A stretch of DNA of 14,537 nt from DATMRF01 sp035566435. Lineage in GTDB: Bacteria; Verrucomicrobiota; Verrucomicrobiia; Limisphaerales; UBA8199. Positions 1-5,969 of the stretch are shown here, in pieces. The notes beneath the pieces are model-generated. The model was not told where the DNA came from. It saw only the letters and a list, made by a program, of their open reading frames with translations, and ran no database searches. Position 1 is the first letter of the stretch. Every line of letters starts with the position of its first letter. The stretch is from assembly GCA_035566435.1 (NCBI GenBank), contig DATMRF010000081.1, positions 1 through 14,537 on the forward strand, read 5' to 3'. Both the position numbers and the translations under genes were made by a program.

Positions 1-56
1 AACACTTCCAATTCGATATCTCGTAAAGACCGAGCTGCTGGTTTATCCGAATTCAT
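1..56 (-). CDS. 5' end of an unidentified minus-strand gene, possibly a transposase (partial)
   Basis: On the minus strand an ATG (complement of 54-56) follows an AGAAAGG ribosome-binding sequence and opens a frame of 18 codons beginning MNSDKPAARSLRDIELEV that runs off the left edge. The start context is good and the frame stays open to the end of the window. The N-terminus resembles the start of some insertion-sequence transposases as I remember them, but 18 residues are too few to assign a family. Its position next to a truncated phage gene fits an insertion sequence. Confidence 0.45.
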   Translation of the reverse strand, partial: MNSDKPAARSLRDIELEV

Positions 57-132
57 ATTCCTTTCTACGGGTTAAGGTTCATGTTTCCGGATGAGGAACC
101 GTTTCACGCCTCGATTATGGTGGTAGTGTCAA
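1..132 (-). mobile_element. Possible insertion-sequence end abutting the capsid gene
   Basis: The minus-strand gene starts at 56. Between it and the capsid frame lies a short AT-richer stretch containing a minus-strand TTGACA at 127-132. The capsid gene downstream lacks the N-terminal part expected for its family, so an element may have inserted here. The outer boundary near 132 is a guess, because the other end and any target duplication lie outside the window. Confidence 0.3.
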
Positions 133-155
133 GATGCGCTCTCCAGGGCTGATCC

Positions 156-1019
156 GTGAGGGTTTCCACGCTATACGCTCCACGTGCCCTCGCCCGCCTC
201 ACCTACACCGCCAGCTACGTCCTCCGCCACATGTCCCATTACCCCATCGGCATGGGCACCGCAAAACCCGCCCGCATGGGCACCCGCCCCTCCTTCGGCT
301 CCATTGTCATGTCCGCCCTGATCACCGAGAAATCCCCTGCGTTCGGCTTTGCCTCCCTCGAATCCCACAAGTTCGGCGGCATCGTGCGCGTCCCGCGCGA
401 GCTGGACGAACAGAGCATCGTCTCCATCGGCCACTTCCTGGCCCGTTTCGGCGCCGTCGAGTTCGCCCGGCTCGAGGATAGCTGCGCCTTCCTGGCTACC
501 GGTGACGGCACCTATGAGGCCATCAAAGGCATTGTCACCACCGGCACCGAAAACGGCCATTCCGTCGCCCTCGCGGCCGGCAAAACCAAGCCCAGCGACG
601 CCACCCTTGACGACTTCCGCAACCTGCGGCTAAAGGTCAGCAAGGCTGCGCTCAGCGGGCGCCAGTCCGCCTATTACCTGGACACCACCTGGGAGGCCAG
701 ACTCCCGAGCTTCAAGACCTCCGCCGATCCCGGCGTTTACATCCGCCGTCCGGACGGCACCGCCGTCCTGGACGGCTACCCCATCATCTGGACCGACGTC
801 ATGGAACCCTACGGCACCGCCGCCTCCGCCGGCAAACCCATCGCCGTTTTCGGCGCACTGTCCTACTGGTGGTTTGGCGAGCACGGCGCTCCCCGCATGG
901 ACACCTCCGACCATGTGTTTTTCCAGAACGATCAGTTGGCCGTCCGCTTCCTCGAAGAAATCGACTTCGACTACTGCGCCCAGGACGCCACCGCCGCCCT
1001 CCTCACCGCCAGCTCATAG
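156..1019 (+). CDS. HK97-type phage major capsid protein, N-terminally altered
   Basis: Main structural subunit of a tailed-phage head, here probably a prophage remnant. Residues about 76-90 (GGIVRVPRELDEQS), 115-126 (GDGTYEAIKGI), 205-222 (VLDGYPIIWTDVMEP) and 232-275 (FGALSYWW...DQLAVRFLEEIDFDYC) match the order of conserved blocks in HK97-fold capsids. At 287 residues or fewer it is short, and the first 50 residues do not look like a normal capsid N-arm or scaffold domain. The frame can start at GTG 156 or ATG 231. The N-terminal segment (RLTYTASYVLR) loosely resembles the connector segment TYAAGYVLPG, so it may be a mosaic. In phages of this type the capsid gene precedes the connector gene; here a cassette block separates them. 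Confidence 0.8.
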   Translation: MRVSTLYAPRALARLTYTASYVLRHMSHYPIGMGTAKPARMGTRPSFGSIVMSALITEKSPAFGFASLESHKFGGIVRVPRELDEQSIVSIGHFLARFGAVEFARLEDSCAFLATGDGTYEAIKGIVTTGTENGHSVALAAGKTKPSDATLDDFRNLRLKVSKAALSGRQSAYYLDTTWEARLPSFKTSADPGVYIRRPDGTAVLDGYPIIWTDVMEPYGTAASAGKPIAVFGALSYWWFGEHGAPRMDTSDHVFFQNDQLAVRFLEEIDFDYCAQDATAALLTASS

Positions 1020-1032
1020 TTAGGGTCGGGCC

Positions 1033-1083
1033 GCGTTGTCCCCAACGCGCCGCGAGTGCCGGGGGCGTCCCCGCCCCCGGCAC
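1033..1083. repeat. Two consecutive TCCC-loop inverted repeats
   Basis: Just after the capsid stop codon, GCGTTG-TCCC-CAACGC (1033-1048) is followed by a perfect 12-bp inverted repeat with loop TCCC (1056-1067 and 1072-1083). Neither has a T-run, so an intrinsic terminator is not shown. They look like dispersed palindromic repeats and may still act as transcript 3' ends. Confidence 0.6.
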
Positions 1084-1106
1084 CTCCGTGTAAACTCGTG
1101 GAATTC

Positions 1107-1241
1107 GTGTCTCAAAGCCTACCTCGACTGGCCGCCAGTCACACGCCCAGTCCCGAACCCCACAAGCCGCTCACATCAAACGTATTGCACGCAGTACTCG
1201 CCAGGTCCAACATACGAACCATTGGTTCGTTGATCCAATAG
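1107..1241 (+). CDS. Diverged copy of the entry-module short ORF (module A)
   Basis: Reading frame of 44 codons from GTG 1107 to TAG 1239-1241, with no ATG start. It keeps the core KPLTSNVLHAV and NIRTIGS of the short ORF found in full at 3131, 5970, 7165, 8110 and 10687. Many differences from module B in this core are synonymous (CTC/CTG, ACA/ACT, CAC/CAT, GCA/GCC). Relative to the other copies there is one extra codon before KPLTSN and one extra base just before the insertion point. It is the most divergent copy and may be decayed. Confidence 0.35.
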   Translation: MSQSLPRLAASHTPSPEPHKPLTSNVLHAVLARSNIRTIGSLIQ

Positions 1242-1247
1242 TTGAAC
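1214..1247 (+). other. attI-like cassette entry site A
   Basis: Inverted repeat ACGAACCA-t-TGGTTCGT (1214-1230) followed 11 bases later by GTTGAAC (1241-1247), a perfect match to the integron core GTTRRRY. The cassette begins at T1242. The inverted repeat corresponds in position and partly in sequence to those of modules B-F. Confidence 0.5.
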
Positions 1248-1263
1248 AAAAAGATAAGTCTCG

Positions 1264-2010
1264 ATGAATTTCAAAGCAATCGACGAGGCCTCACTCCGCC
1301 ATTTGTTTTCGTCAGCATTCGCGGGGGAAGTTCTCCACCTCTCGTACCTGGGGCCAGTTCTGGATAGCGCCGGAGCCATCGAATCTAGTCCGGATTGCAT
1401 GATTCTCGATAAGAGGGTGCATCCGTTCAAGCCTCTCAGATGCGAGTTTAAGTATGTTCCAGAGGGTATCGGCGCATTCTCCCACAATGGTCGTTTTGAG
1501 ATCGCGATCGTCTGGTCATTGGGTCCCGGCGTAACGAAACCGCTACTGCTTGAGGCTCTTCTGAAGCAGAATGAGTGCTCGGAGCTTATTGTTTTGACGG
1601 ATATGAAGGCATTCCGTGATTTGCCACCCTATTCAGTTGCCTCGTTGTCCAAACTCGATGGGATTGAGCTGATCAGAGATGTTGCTCTCAGGAGAGACCT
1701 GCCAACCGTATTCGCCGTATGCATCGCCGCGCGCCTCTTTCCTGACAAGTTCGAGCTGGATCGCATGATGTCCTTACTTTCGACCAGGTTCCCGGAGGTT
1801 AAGCAGATGAAACCTCAAGGGCGTGCTAACGTCGTTTCTGCGTGTTTGCAGACGAAGCCGCCTCTCTTGGAACACATGCATGGACAGTTTTACCGATGGA
1901 CCAGCGAGATCGACAGCACCAGTGGAGCTGCAGCACTTAGCCAACTCCTCACAAAGAATTTCCTAGCAGATCCGCCGTCGGATGACGATTTAGCGGGCTT
2001 TCGACGATGA
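1264..2010 (+). CDS. Cassette protein, candidate PD-(D/E)XK nuclease fold
   Basis: Protein of 248 residues, the only gene of cassette 1 (1242-2122). I do not recognise the family. Residues 43-44 (PD) and 61-63 (EFK) form a PD-x16-ExK pattern on what look like adjacent beta strands (CMILD; LRCEFKYV), followed by another hydrophobic strand (FEIAIVWSL, 78-86). This is the layout of a PD-(D/E)XK nuclease core. The C-terminal half is helical and rich in leucine. No signal peptide or membrane segment is seen. The start is the ATG 22 bases into the cassette, with no strong Shine-Dalgarno sequence. The nuclease assignment rests only on motif spacing. Confidence 0.75.
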   Translation: MNFKAIDEASLRHLFSSAFAGEVLHLSYLGPVLDSAGAIESSPDCMILDKRVHPFKPLRCEFKYVPEGIGAFSHNGRFEIAIVWSLGPGVTKPLLLEALLKQNECSELIVLTDMKAFRDLPPYSVASLSKLDGIELIRDVALRRDLPTVFAVCIAARLFPDKFELDRMMSLLSTRFPEVKQMKPQGRANVVSACLQTKPPLLEHMHGQFYRWTSEIDSTSGAAALSQLLTKNFLADPPSDDDLAGFRR

Positions 2011-2035
2011 GGAAGGAATTGGACGCGTTACAGAG

Positions 2036-2128
2036 GCCCAACGAACCAGGTGCAGAGAACTCCCCGATGCCGCTTCAGTTGCATGCTGGGAGTCGGTGGC
2101 GCGAGGTCATTGGTCTCGACCGTTACCG
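2036..2128 (+). other. attC-like site of cassette 1
   Basis: R'' box GCCCAAC at 2036-2042 and a downstream GTTACCG at 2122-2128. R'' pairs with the cassette start GTTGAAC at five of seven positions. The inner arms pair weakly (ACCA with TGGT), so this is less certain than the later attC sites. Confidence 0.4.
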
Positions 2129-2327
2129 CGCAACCACACCACGCTGGCCCAGCTCGTAAATCGTAAATTGTAAATCCTCGGTTCCCCGCTCCCTCTCGCC
2201 CGCCGTGCGGTGCAGTCTTCAGTTCCGCCCAGCGATGCGCCATTTCAATAATCCATTAATGCATCAGTCCACTCCGCTCTCCGCCAGCCCGCCCCCTGCC
2301 GACATGACAACTTGACAACCTGAAAAC
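2129..2327. other. Intergenic remnant and repeat spacer
   Basis: There is no gene here. The first 25 bases after GTTACC look like the start of a lost cassette. They run into CGTAAATCGTAAATTGTAAATCC-type repeats (2155-2177), then low-complexity C-rich DNA up to the connector gene. The last part (aacctgaaaac) is shared with the spacer before the second connector copy. Confidence 0.5.
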
Positions 2328-2918
2328 ATGATAACTCAGTTGACCACCGTCAAATCCCGCCTGACCATCCCCGACGCGGACACCACCAACGACGCCCTGC
2401 TCACCGGCGCCATCAAAGCCGTGAGCGCCCGTTTCGACAAAGAAACGAACCGCACCCTGGCCCGCACAGTTGGCTTCCAACAGGAGTTCGATCCCGCCGA
2501 CACCGAACTCCTCGCCACCTGTTACCCCATCGAGTCGGTCACCAAATGGGAAACCAAATCCTCCGAGTCCTCCGGCTGGCAAGAACAGCCCGCCCCCGAC
2601 CACCTGATCCGCTCCGCCTGCGTCATCTCCCTTCAGTCCCCTTTTATACTTTGTCCTTCATCCTTTATCCTTTGGCGCGTTACTTACGCGGCTGGCTACG
2701 TCCTCCCCGGCACCACGGCAGGCACAGGCCAAACCCCGCTCCCCGACGACATCGAGCGCGCCGCCGTCGAGCAGGTCGCCTTTTGGTTCCAGAACAAAAG
2801 CAACATCGGACTCAGAATCTCCTGGCCCTCCGGCGGCACCTACCAGCAGTTCGCCTCCCAGGACCTCCTCCCCTCCGTCCAGGCCGTTCTTGGCGCCCAC
2901 AAGCGCTGGTCCCTCTGA
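2328..2918 (+). CDS. Phage head-tail connector protein (gp6-like), copy 1
   Basis: Protein of 196 residues resembling the HK97 gp6 connector, which forms the ring joining portal and tail. Typical features are an N-terminal helical region after MITQLTTVKSRL (acidic-rich, PDADTTNDALL), the segment RFDKETNRTLART, and the conserved stretch TYAAGYVLPG, followed by LPDDIERAAVEQVAFWFQNK. It follows the capsid gene in phage order once cassette 1 is ignored. The stretch PFILCPSSFIL (about residues 105-115) is encoded by a TTTATCC/TTCATCC tandem repeat embedded in the gene. There is no clear Shine-Dalgarno sequence before the ATG. The frame is intact and about 90% identical by eye to the second copy at 5259. 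Confidence 0.75.
   Translation: MITQLTTVKSRLTIPDADTTNDALLTGAIKAVSARFDKETNRTLARTVGFQQEFDPADTELLATCYPIESVTKWETKSSESSGWQEQPAPDHLIRSACVISLQSPFILCPSSFILWRVTYAAGYVLPGTTAGTGQTPLPDDIERAAVEQVAFWFQNKSNIGLRISWPSGGTYQQFASQDLLPSVQAVLGAHKRWSL
2641..2673 (+). repeat. In-frame TTTATCC/TTCATCC repeat in connector copy 1
   Basis: Pyrimidine-rich tandem units (TTTATAC, TTCATCC, TTTATCC) lie inside the connector gene without breaking the frame. The same insert is present at 5572-5604. Units of this kind are otherwise intergenic repeats. Confidence 0.6.
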
Positions 2919-3010
2919 TGACCACAATCAAAAATCAAGATTCAAAATTCGAAAATCCCACTCCCTCCGTCCAGGCCGTCCTCGCGCGTTACCAGCGCTG
3001 GAGCCTCTGA
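2919..3010 (+). repeat. 92-base insertion with partial duplication of the connector C-terminus
   Basis: Present in copy 1 and absent from copy 2. It contains an AAATCAAAAATC-like stretch followed by a second, diverged version of the last connector codons (PSVQAVLARYQRWSL compared with PSVQAVLGAHKRWSL) and another stop. Confidence 0.7.
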
Positions 3011-3130
3011 AATCAACATTTAATGAGCCCCCACAATACTTCCGCGTATTCTGCGTATTCCGCGGTTTCCTCTTCGTCTTTCCGTCGCCGCCCTGCCGCA
3101 ATCAAAATCCAATAATCAAAAATCCCAAAC

Positions 3131-3274
3131 ATGAAATCCCAATCCCCATCGGAGCGCTGCCCGTGGCCAGCGAGCAATCCTGCCCCCAAGCCGCTGACTT
3201 CAAACCTGTTGCATGCCGTACCCTCCTGGTTCAATATACGAACCACTGGTTCGTATATTAACAGTTCGCCGTAA
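3131..3274 (+). CDS. Entry-module short ORF (module B)
   Basis: Predicted peptide of 47 residues beginning MKSQSPSERCPWPASNPAPK and containing KPLTSNLLHAV. Five modules (B-F) carry this frame with exactly 133 bases between the A of ATG and the G of the insertion core and no internal indel. The last residues and the stop (SP, TAA) are encoded by the cassette. The cassette gene starts 4 bases after this stop, so translational coupling is possible. No Shine-Dalgarno sequence is seen. The alternative is that the conservation reflects a DNA site and the peptide is not made. Confidence 0.45.
   Translation: MKSQSPSERCPWPASNPAPKPLTSNLLHAVPSWFNIRTTGSYINSSP
3233..3270 (+). other. attI-like cassette entry site B
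   Basis: A perfect 12-bp inverted repeat (AATATACGAACC, loop ACT, GGTTCGTATATT; 3233-3259) lies 4 bases before GTTCGCC (3264-3270). The distance from the start of the left arm to the G of the core is 31 bases in modules B-F. Insertion is between G3264 and T3265. The match of GTTCGCCG to the R'' box at 3611-3618 proves the junction. Confidence 0.65.
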
Positions 3275-3278
3275 AACT

Positions 3279-3605
3279 ATGGGACTCGACGCTGCAGTTT
3301 ACCGCGATGACGATGAAGACGAGAAGATCATGTCTGCGCATCTTGGGAATGTGTCTATGATTTCTTATCTCCACAGGGCAATTCGCGAGCATGCACCAGC
3401 ATCGGCTATCCTTTTGTCAAAGGTGCTCTATTCGGGTTCTCACTGCGGCGACAGCCTAACGAACAATGAGGTCCACCAAGTAAAGGCTGAGTTGGATAGT
3501 GTAACCAAACATCTTAGCGGCGATCCAATGGTGATGGAATTCGTTTCCAGCCTCCGGTCGGTCGTAGACATTGCATTGCTTCATGATCGCCCCATCACAT
3601 TCTAA
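3279..3605 (+). CDS. MGLDAAVY-type small cassette protein of unknown function
   Basis: Protein of 108 residues, the single gene of cassette 2a (3265-3695). It begins MGLDAAVYRDDDEDEKIM, a start shared by small proteins I recall from cassette and immunity-like loci without a known function. The rest is mixed alpha/beta and soluble, with no metal motif, signal peptide or membrane segment. The ATG is 14 bases into the cassette and 4 bases after the stop of the upstream short ORF. Translation may depend on reinitiation, since there is no good Shine-Dalgarno sequence. Confidence 0.7.
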   Translation: MGLDAAVYRDDDEDEKIMSAHLGNVSMISYLHRAIREHAPASAILLSKVLYSGSHCGDSLTNNEVHQVKAELDSVTKHLSGDPMVMEFVSSLRSVVDIALLHDRPITF

Positions 3606-3611
3606 GGAACC

Positions 3612-3701
3612 GGCGAACCACTGCGTGCAGGCGGCGCCGGGTTGCGCCTTGCCGTTTATCCTGGCTCAGGTGCCCGGCGCGCCTGACGCAGAGCGTTAGA
3701 C
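3612..3701 (+). other. attC site of cassette 2a
   Basis: R'' GGCGAAC (3612-3618) with the preceding C is the reverse complement of the first eight bases at the insertion point, GTTCGCCG (3264-3271). The arm GCGTGCAGGCGGCGCCGGG (3623-3641) pairs with CCCGGCGCGCCTGACGC (3673-3689), leaving two unpaired G bases on one side. These are the extrahelical bases typical of attC. R' is GTTAGAC (3695-3701), with the crossover at G3695/T3696. Confidence 0.9.
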
Positions 3702-3722
3702 GGCATTAACACGATACCACAC

Positions 3723-4625
3723 GTGAAAACGAAACTAATCGCTCTCCTTGCTGCCACGATGCCGTTGGCTGCTGTCGCCCAAATCAGTTATAACGATGGC
3801 ATCTATACGCAAGATTTCAACAACCTGCAAAGCGGCAGGATATACACCCCTTACACAAACTTTCCGGCGGGTTGGACTATTTGGACTGCCAGTCCCTACA
3901 CTTCGGGTTCTTACGTTTGGACGACTGTTACGAACGGTTACAGCAATAACTATGCGAACTATTGCTTTTCCTCTTCAACTAATGACACAGACAAGTCCAT
4001 CGGACTTGTTATTGGCAGCACCGGCCAGGCATATTTTGGTGCCCAGTTTCGCAACGCAACTGGAGTGACGCTCACGACTTTTTCGCTGAGTTACTTTGTT
4101 AAGCAGTGGGCAAAGGGAGCAGTGACATCAAATGACCAAGTGATTCCTTTTGCCTACAGCCTTGACGCCACCAATCTGAAATCAGGGACGTGGGTGAGCG
4201 TTAGCGCATTGGACATGCACAGCATCAATGACGGCGATGGCGTTTTTGCCGCACTGAATGGCAATTCCGTCTCAAATCAGGCATTCGTCGCCAGCACCGT
4301 CTCTGGTATTTCATGGTCAGCGAATCAAGATTTGTGGATTCGATGGAGTGGAGTGTCACATAATTTTTATCAGAGTCACGCGATGGCTGTTGATGATGTC
4401 ACTTTTTCGGCAGTTCCTCAGCTTCAGATTTCGACGGCCAGTCCAGAGCGATTTCAGTTTTTGTGGTCAACAAATTATCCCGGCTACATAATACAGTCAG
4501 CCCCAACTCCAACGCCAGCGAGTTGGGATACAGTGACAAACATTCCAACCATTATGGGCGACAAGTTTAATGTCGAGATTGATGCAACGGACACGCAGCG
4601 ATTCTTTCGGCTAAAAATGCAATGA
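3723..4625 (+). CDS. Secreted cassette protein with Verrucomicrobial C-terminal domain
   Basis: Protein of 300 residues starting at GTG 3723, in cassette 2b (3696-4724). Residues 1-19 form a signal peptide (MKTKLIALLAATMPLAAVA, then Q). The middle is beta-rich and full of Tyr, Asn, Ser and Thr, like extracellular carbohydrate-binding-type sandwich domains (YTQDFNNL near the N-terminus). The last 55 residues (WSTNYPGYIIQSAP...DKFNVEIDATDTQRFFRLKMQ) resemble a C-terminal module common in exported proteins of Verrucomicrobiota. No catalytic motif is recognisable. Likely exported; binding partner unknown. Its base composition is lower in GC than that of the phage and PQQ genes. Confidence 0.8.
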   Translation: MKTKLIALLAATMPLAAVAQISYNDGIYTQDFNNLQSGRIYTPYTNFPAGWTIWTASPYTSGSYVWTTVTNGYSNNYANYCFSSSTNDTDKSIGLVIGSTGQAYFGAQFRNATGVTLTTFSLSYFVKQWAKGAVTSNDQVIPFAYSLDATNLKSGTWVSVSALDMHSINDGDGVFAALNGNSVSNQAFVASTVSGISWSANQDLWIRWSGVSHNFYQSHAMAVDDVTFSAVPQLQISTASPERFQFLWSTNYPGYIIQSAPTPTPASWDTVTNIPTIMGDKFNVEIDATDTQRFFRLKMQ

Positions 4626-4634
4626 AGACATGCC

Positions 4635-4730
4635 GTCTAACGAGGCGCGGCACCGAATCAGCGCCAACAACATCAATTTCAAATCTGAGCATCGGGATGT
4701 GCCGCTCATCGGTGCGCTGGGTCGTTGGGC
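4635..4730 (+). other. attC site of cassette 2b
   Basis: GCCGTCTAACG (4632-4642) is the exact reverse complement of the cassette start region CGTTAGACGGC (3694-3704), an 11-bp match. The arm GCGGCACCGA (4647-4656) pairs with TCGGTGCGC (4709-4717), leaving one extrahelical G. R' is GTTGGGC (4724-4730). Confidence 0.9.
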
Positions 4731-4808
4731 CGCTGCATGTGCGTGACGTTTTTCTCGTCCTGCTGTCAGATTCAGCGTGATGGCTTATCAAAAGAGAAAG
4801 GTCAATTT

Positions 4809-5051
4809 ATGATGATTCAGACACTCAAACGGACCGTCCTGGCCGACAAGAGCGTGGCTCATTTCTGCCAGATGGTTTGCTCGATGGTTGCCGGCTTGGT
4901 GATGGTGTTTGGCATTCGCAGGCTCGCGGTGTTGGATTTGACAGAGGCGCAGCTATTTTCAGCGATGACTGGCACGTTGCTTCTGACCGGTGTTTTCATC
5001 TTGCTCGGGTTTCTCTGCCGAGCCTGGCGCAGAGCGGCCCAACAAACGTAG
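4809..5051 (+). CDS. Small membrane protein with two predicted transmembrane segments
   Basis: Protein of 80 residues in cassette 2c (4725-5123). The ATG at 4809 is chosen because GAAAGG lies 8 bases upstream. The same frame is open back to TTG 4725 inside the attC core, but that start has no ribosome site. Hydrophobic segments lie at about residues 20-38 (FCQMVCSMVAGLVMVFGI) and 49-69 (FSAMTGTLLLTGVFILLGFLC), with a basic C-terminus (RAWRRAAQQT). The last codons overlap the R'' box of the attC. Function unknown. Confidence 0.65.
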   Translation: MMIQTLKRTVLADKSVAHFCQMVCSMVAGLVMVFGIRRLAVLDLTEAQLFSAMTGTLLLTGVFILLGFLCRAWRRAAQQT

Positions 5052-5129
5052 TGCAGGCATCGGCGCGGTCGCGCTTTCGTCGCAAAAGGTACGTGTTTGC
5101 CGCGCCGTGCCTGACCACGACCGTTCGGC
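5037..5129 (+). other. attC site of cassette 2c
   Basis: GCGGCCCAAC (5034-5043) is the exact reverse complement of the cassette start GTTGGGCCGC (4724-4733). The arm CAGGCATCGGCGCGG (5054-5068) pairs with CCGCGCCGTGCCTG (5100-5113), leaving one extrahelical T. R' is GTTCGGC (5123-5129). Confidence 0.92.
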
Positions 5130-5247
5130 GGCTGCGCGCTAGATACCCGAGTCGTAAATCATAAATCCCCGATCCGCCTGCCCTCCCTCCCTCCCGCCCC
5201 GCCGCGCCCCACCATGCGCCCGCCACGTGGCAGCCTGCCAACCTGAA
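5130..5247. other. Cassette remnant and repeat spacer before connector copy 2
   Basis: About 25 bases of a truncated cassette start follow the attC core. Then come CGTAAATCATAAATCC (5153-5168), a C-rich low-complexity stretch and tandem CTGAAAAC units just before the connector ATG. No gene is seen. Confidence 0.5.
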
Positions 5248-5258
5248 AACCTGAAAAC

Positions 5259-5849
5259 ATGATAACCCAATTAACCACAATCAAAGCCCGCCTCGCCATC
5301 CCCGATGCGGACACCACCAACGACGCCCTGCTCACCGCAGCGATAAAAGCCGTGAGCGCCCGTTTCGACAAAGAAACCAACCGCACCCTGGCCCGCACCG
5401 TCGGTTTCCGCCAGGAGTTCGATCCCGCCGACACCGAACTCCTGGCCACCTGCTACCCCGTCGAGTCGGTCACGAAATGGGAAACCAAATCCTCAGAGCA
5501 AGAAGGCTGGCTCGAACAGCCCGCCCCCGATTACCTCATCCGCCAATCCTGCATCATCTCCCTCCGTTCCCCTTTTATCCTTTATCCTTCATCCTTTATC
5601 CTTTCCCGCGTAAGCTACGCGGCTGGCTACGTCCTCCCTGGCACCACGCCAGGCCCCGGCCAAACGCCCCTTCCCGACGACATCGAACGCGCTGCCGTCG
5701 AGCAAGTCGCCTACTGGTTCCAGAACAAGAGCAACATCGGACTCAGAATCTCCTGGCCCTCCGGCGGCACCTACCAGCAGTTCGCCGCCCAGGACCTGTT
5801 GCCGTCCGTTCAAGCCGTTCTTGGCGCCCACAAGCGCTGGTCCCTCTGA
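5259..5849 (+). CDS. Phage head-tail connector protein (gp6-like), copy 2
   Basis: Protein of 196 residues with the same length and domain order as the copy at 2328-2918 and about 90% identity by eye. Differences are scattered (for example VKSRLT/IKARLA, SESSGWQ/SEQEGWL, TAGT/TPGP) and many are conservative. Neither copy has a stop or frameshift, so both stayed under selection or the duplication is recent. It carries the same in-frame repeat-encoded PFILYPSSFIL. No portal, protease, stopper or tail gene is nearby, so this is an isolated phage gene travelling with entry module C rather than part of a complete prophage. Confidence 0.75.
   Translation: MITQLTTIKARLAIPDADTTNDALLTAAIKAVSARFDKETNRTLARTVGFRQEFDPADTELLATCYPVESVTKWETKSSEQEGWLEQPAPDYLIRQSCIISLRSPFILYPSSFILSRVSYAAGYVLPGTTPGPGQTPLPDDIERAAVEQVAYWFQNKSNIGLRISWPSGGTYQQFAAQDLLPSVQAVLGAHKRWSL
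5572..5604 (+). repeat. In-frame TTTATCC/TTCATCC repeat in connector copy 2
   Basis: Same pyrimidine-rich tandem insert as at 2641-2673, encoding PFILYPSSFIL in the connector frame. Confidence 0.6.
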
Positions 5850-5969
5850 AATCAACATTTAATGAGCCCCCGCAATATTTCCGCGTATTCCGCGTATTCC
5901 GCGGTTTCCTCCCTGTCTTTCCGTCGCCGCCCTCCCGCAATCAAAATCCAAAAATCAACAATCCCAAAC

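Larger units (their letters stand above)
2317..3264 (+). repeat. Duplicated segment, copy 1 (connector gene plus entry module)
   Basis: The segment from just before the connector ATG to the cassette insertion point recurs at 5248-6103. Copy 1 is 948 bases and copy 2 is 856. The 92-base difference equals the insertion at 2919-3010. The copies share the connector gene, the CGCGTATTC repeat, the AAATC repeat, the short ORF and the inverted repeat before the core. Confidence 0.85.

Noticed and set aside
171..560. Long open frames on the minus strand opposite the capsid gene
   Set aside because: They mirror the high-GC codon pattern of the capsid gene, have no ribosome site and show no recognisable protein features.
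1056..1083. Rho-independent terminator after the capsid gene
   Set aside because: The hairpin is strong but has no following T-run, so it was kept only as a repeat.
2546..3010. 154-residue Arg/Pro-rich plus-strand frame overlapping connector copy 1
   Set aside because: Out-of-frame reading of the connector gene; the only meaningful part is its tail, which is the duplicated connector C-terminus in the 92-base insert.
3200..3260. A sigma-70 promoter inside the entry modules (TTGCAT then TATACG or TATATT)
   Set aside because: The spacing is about 20 bases for the first pair and the AT-rich box is part of the inverted repeat; not strong enough to call.
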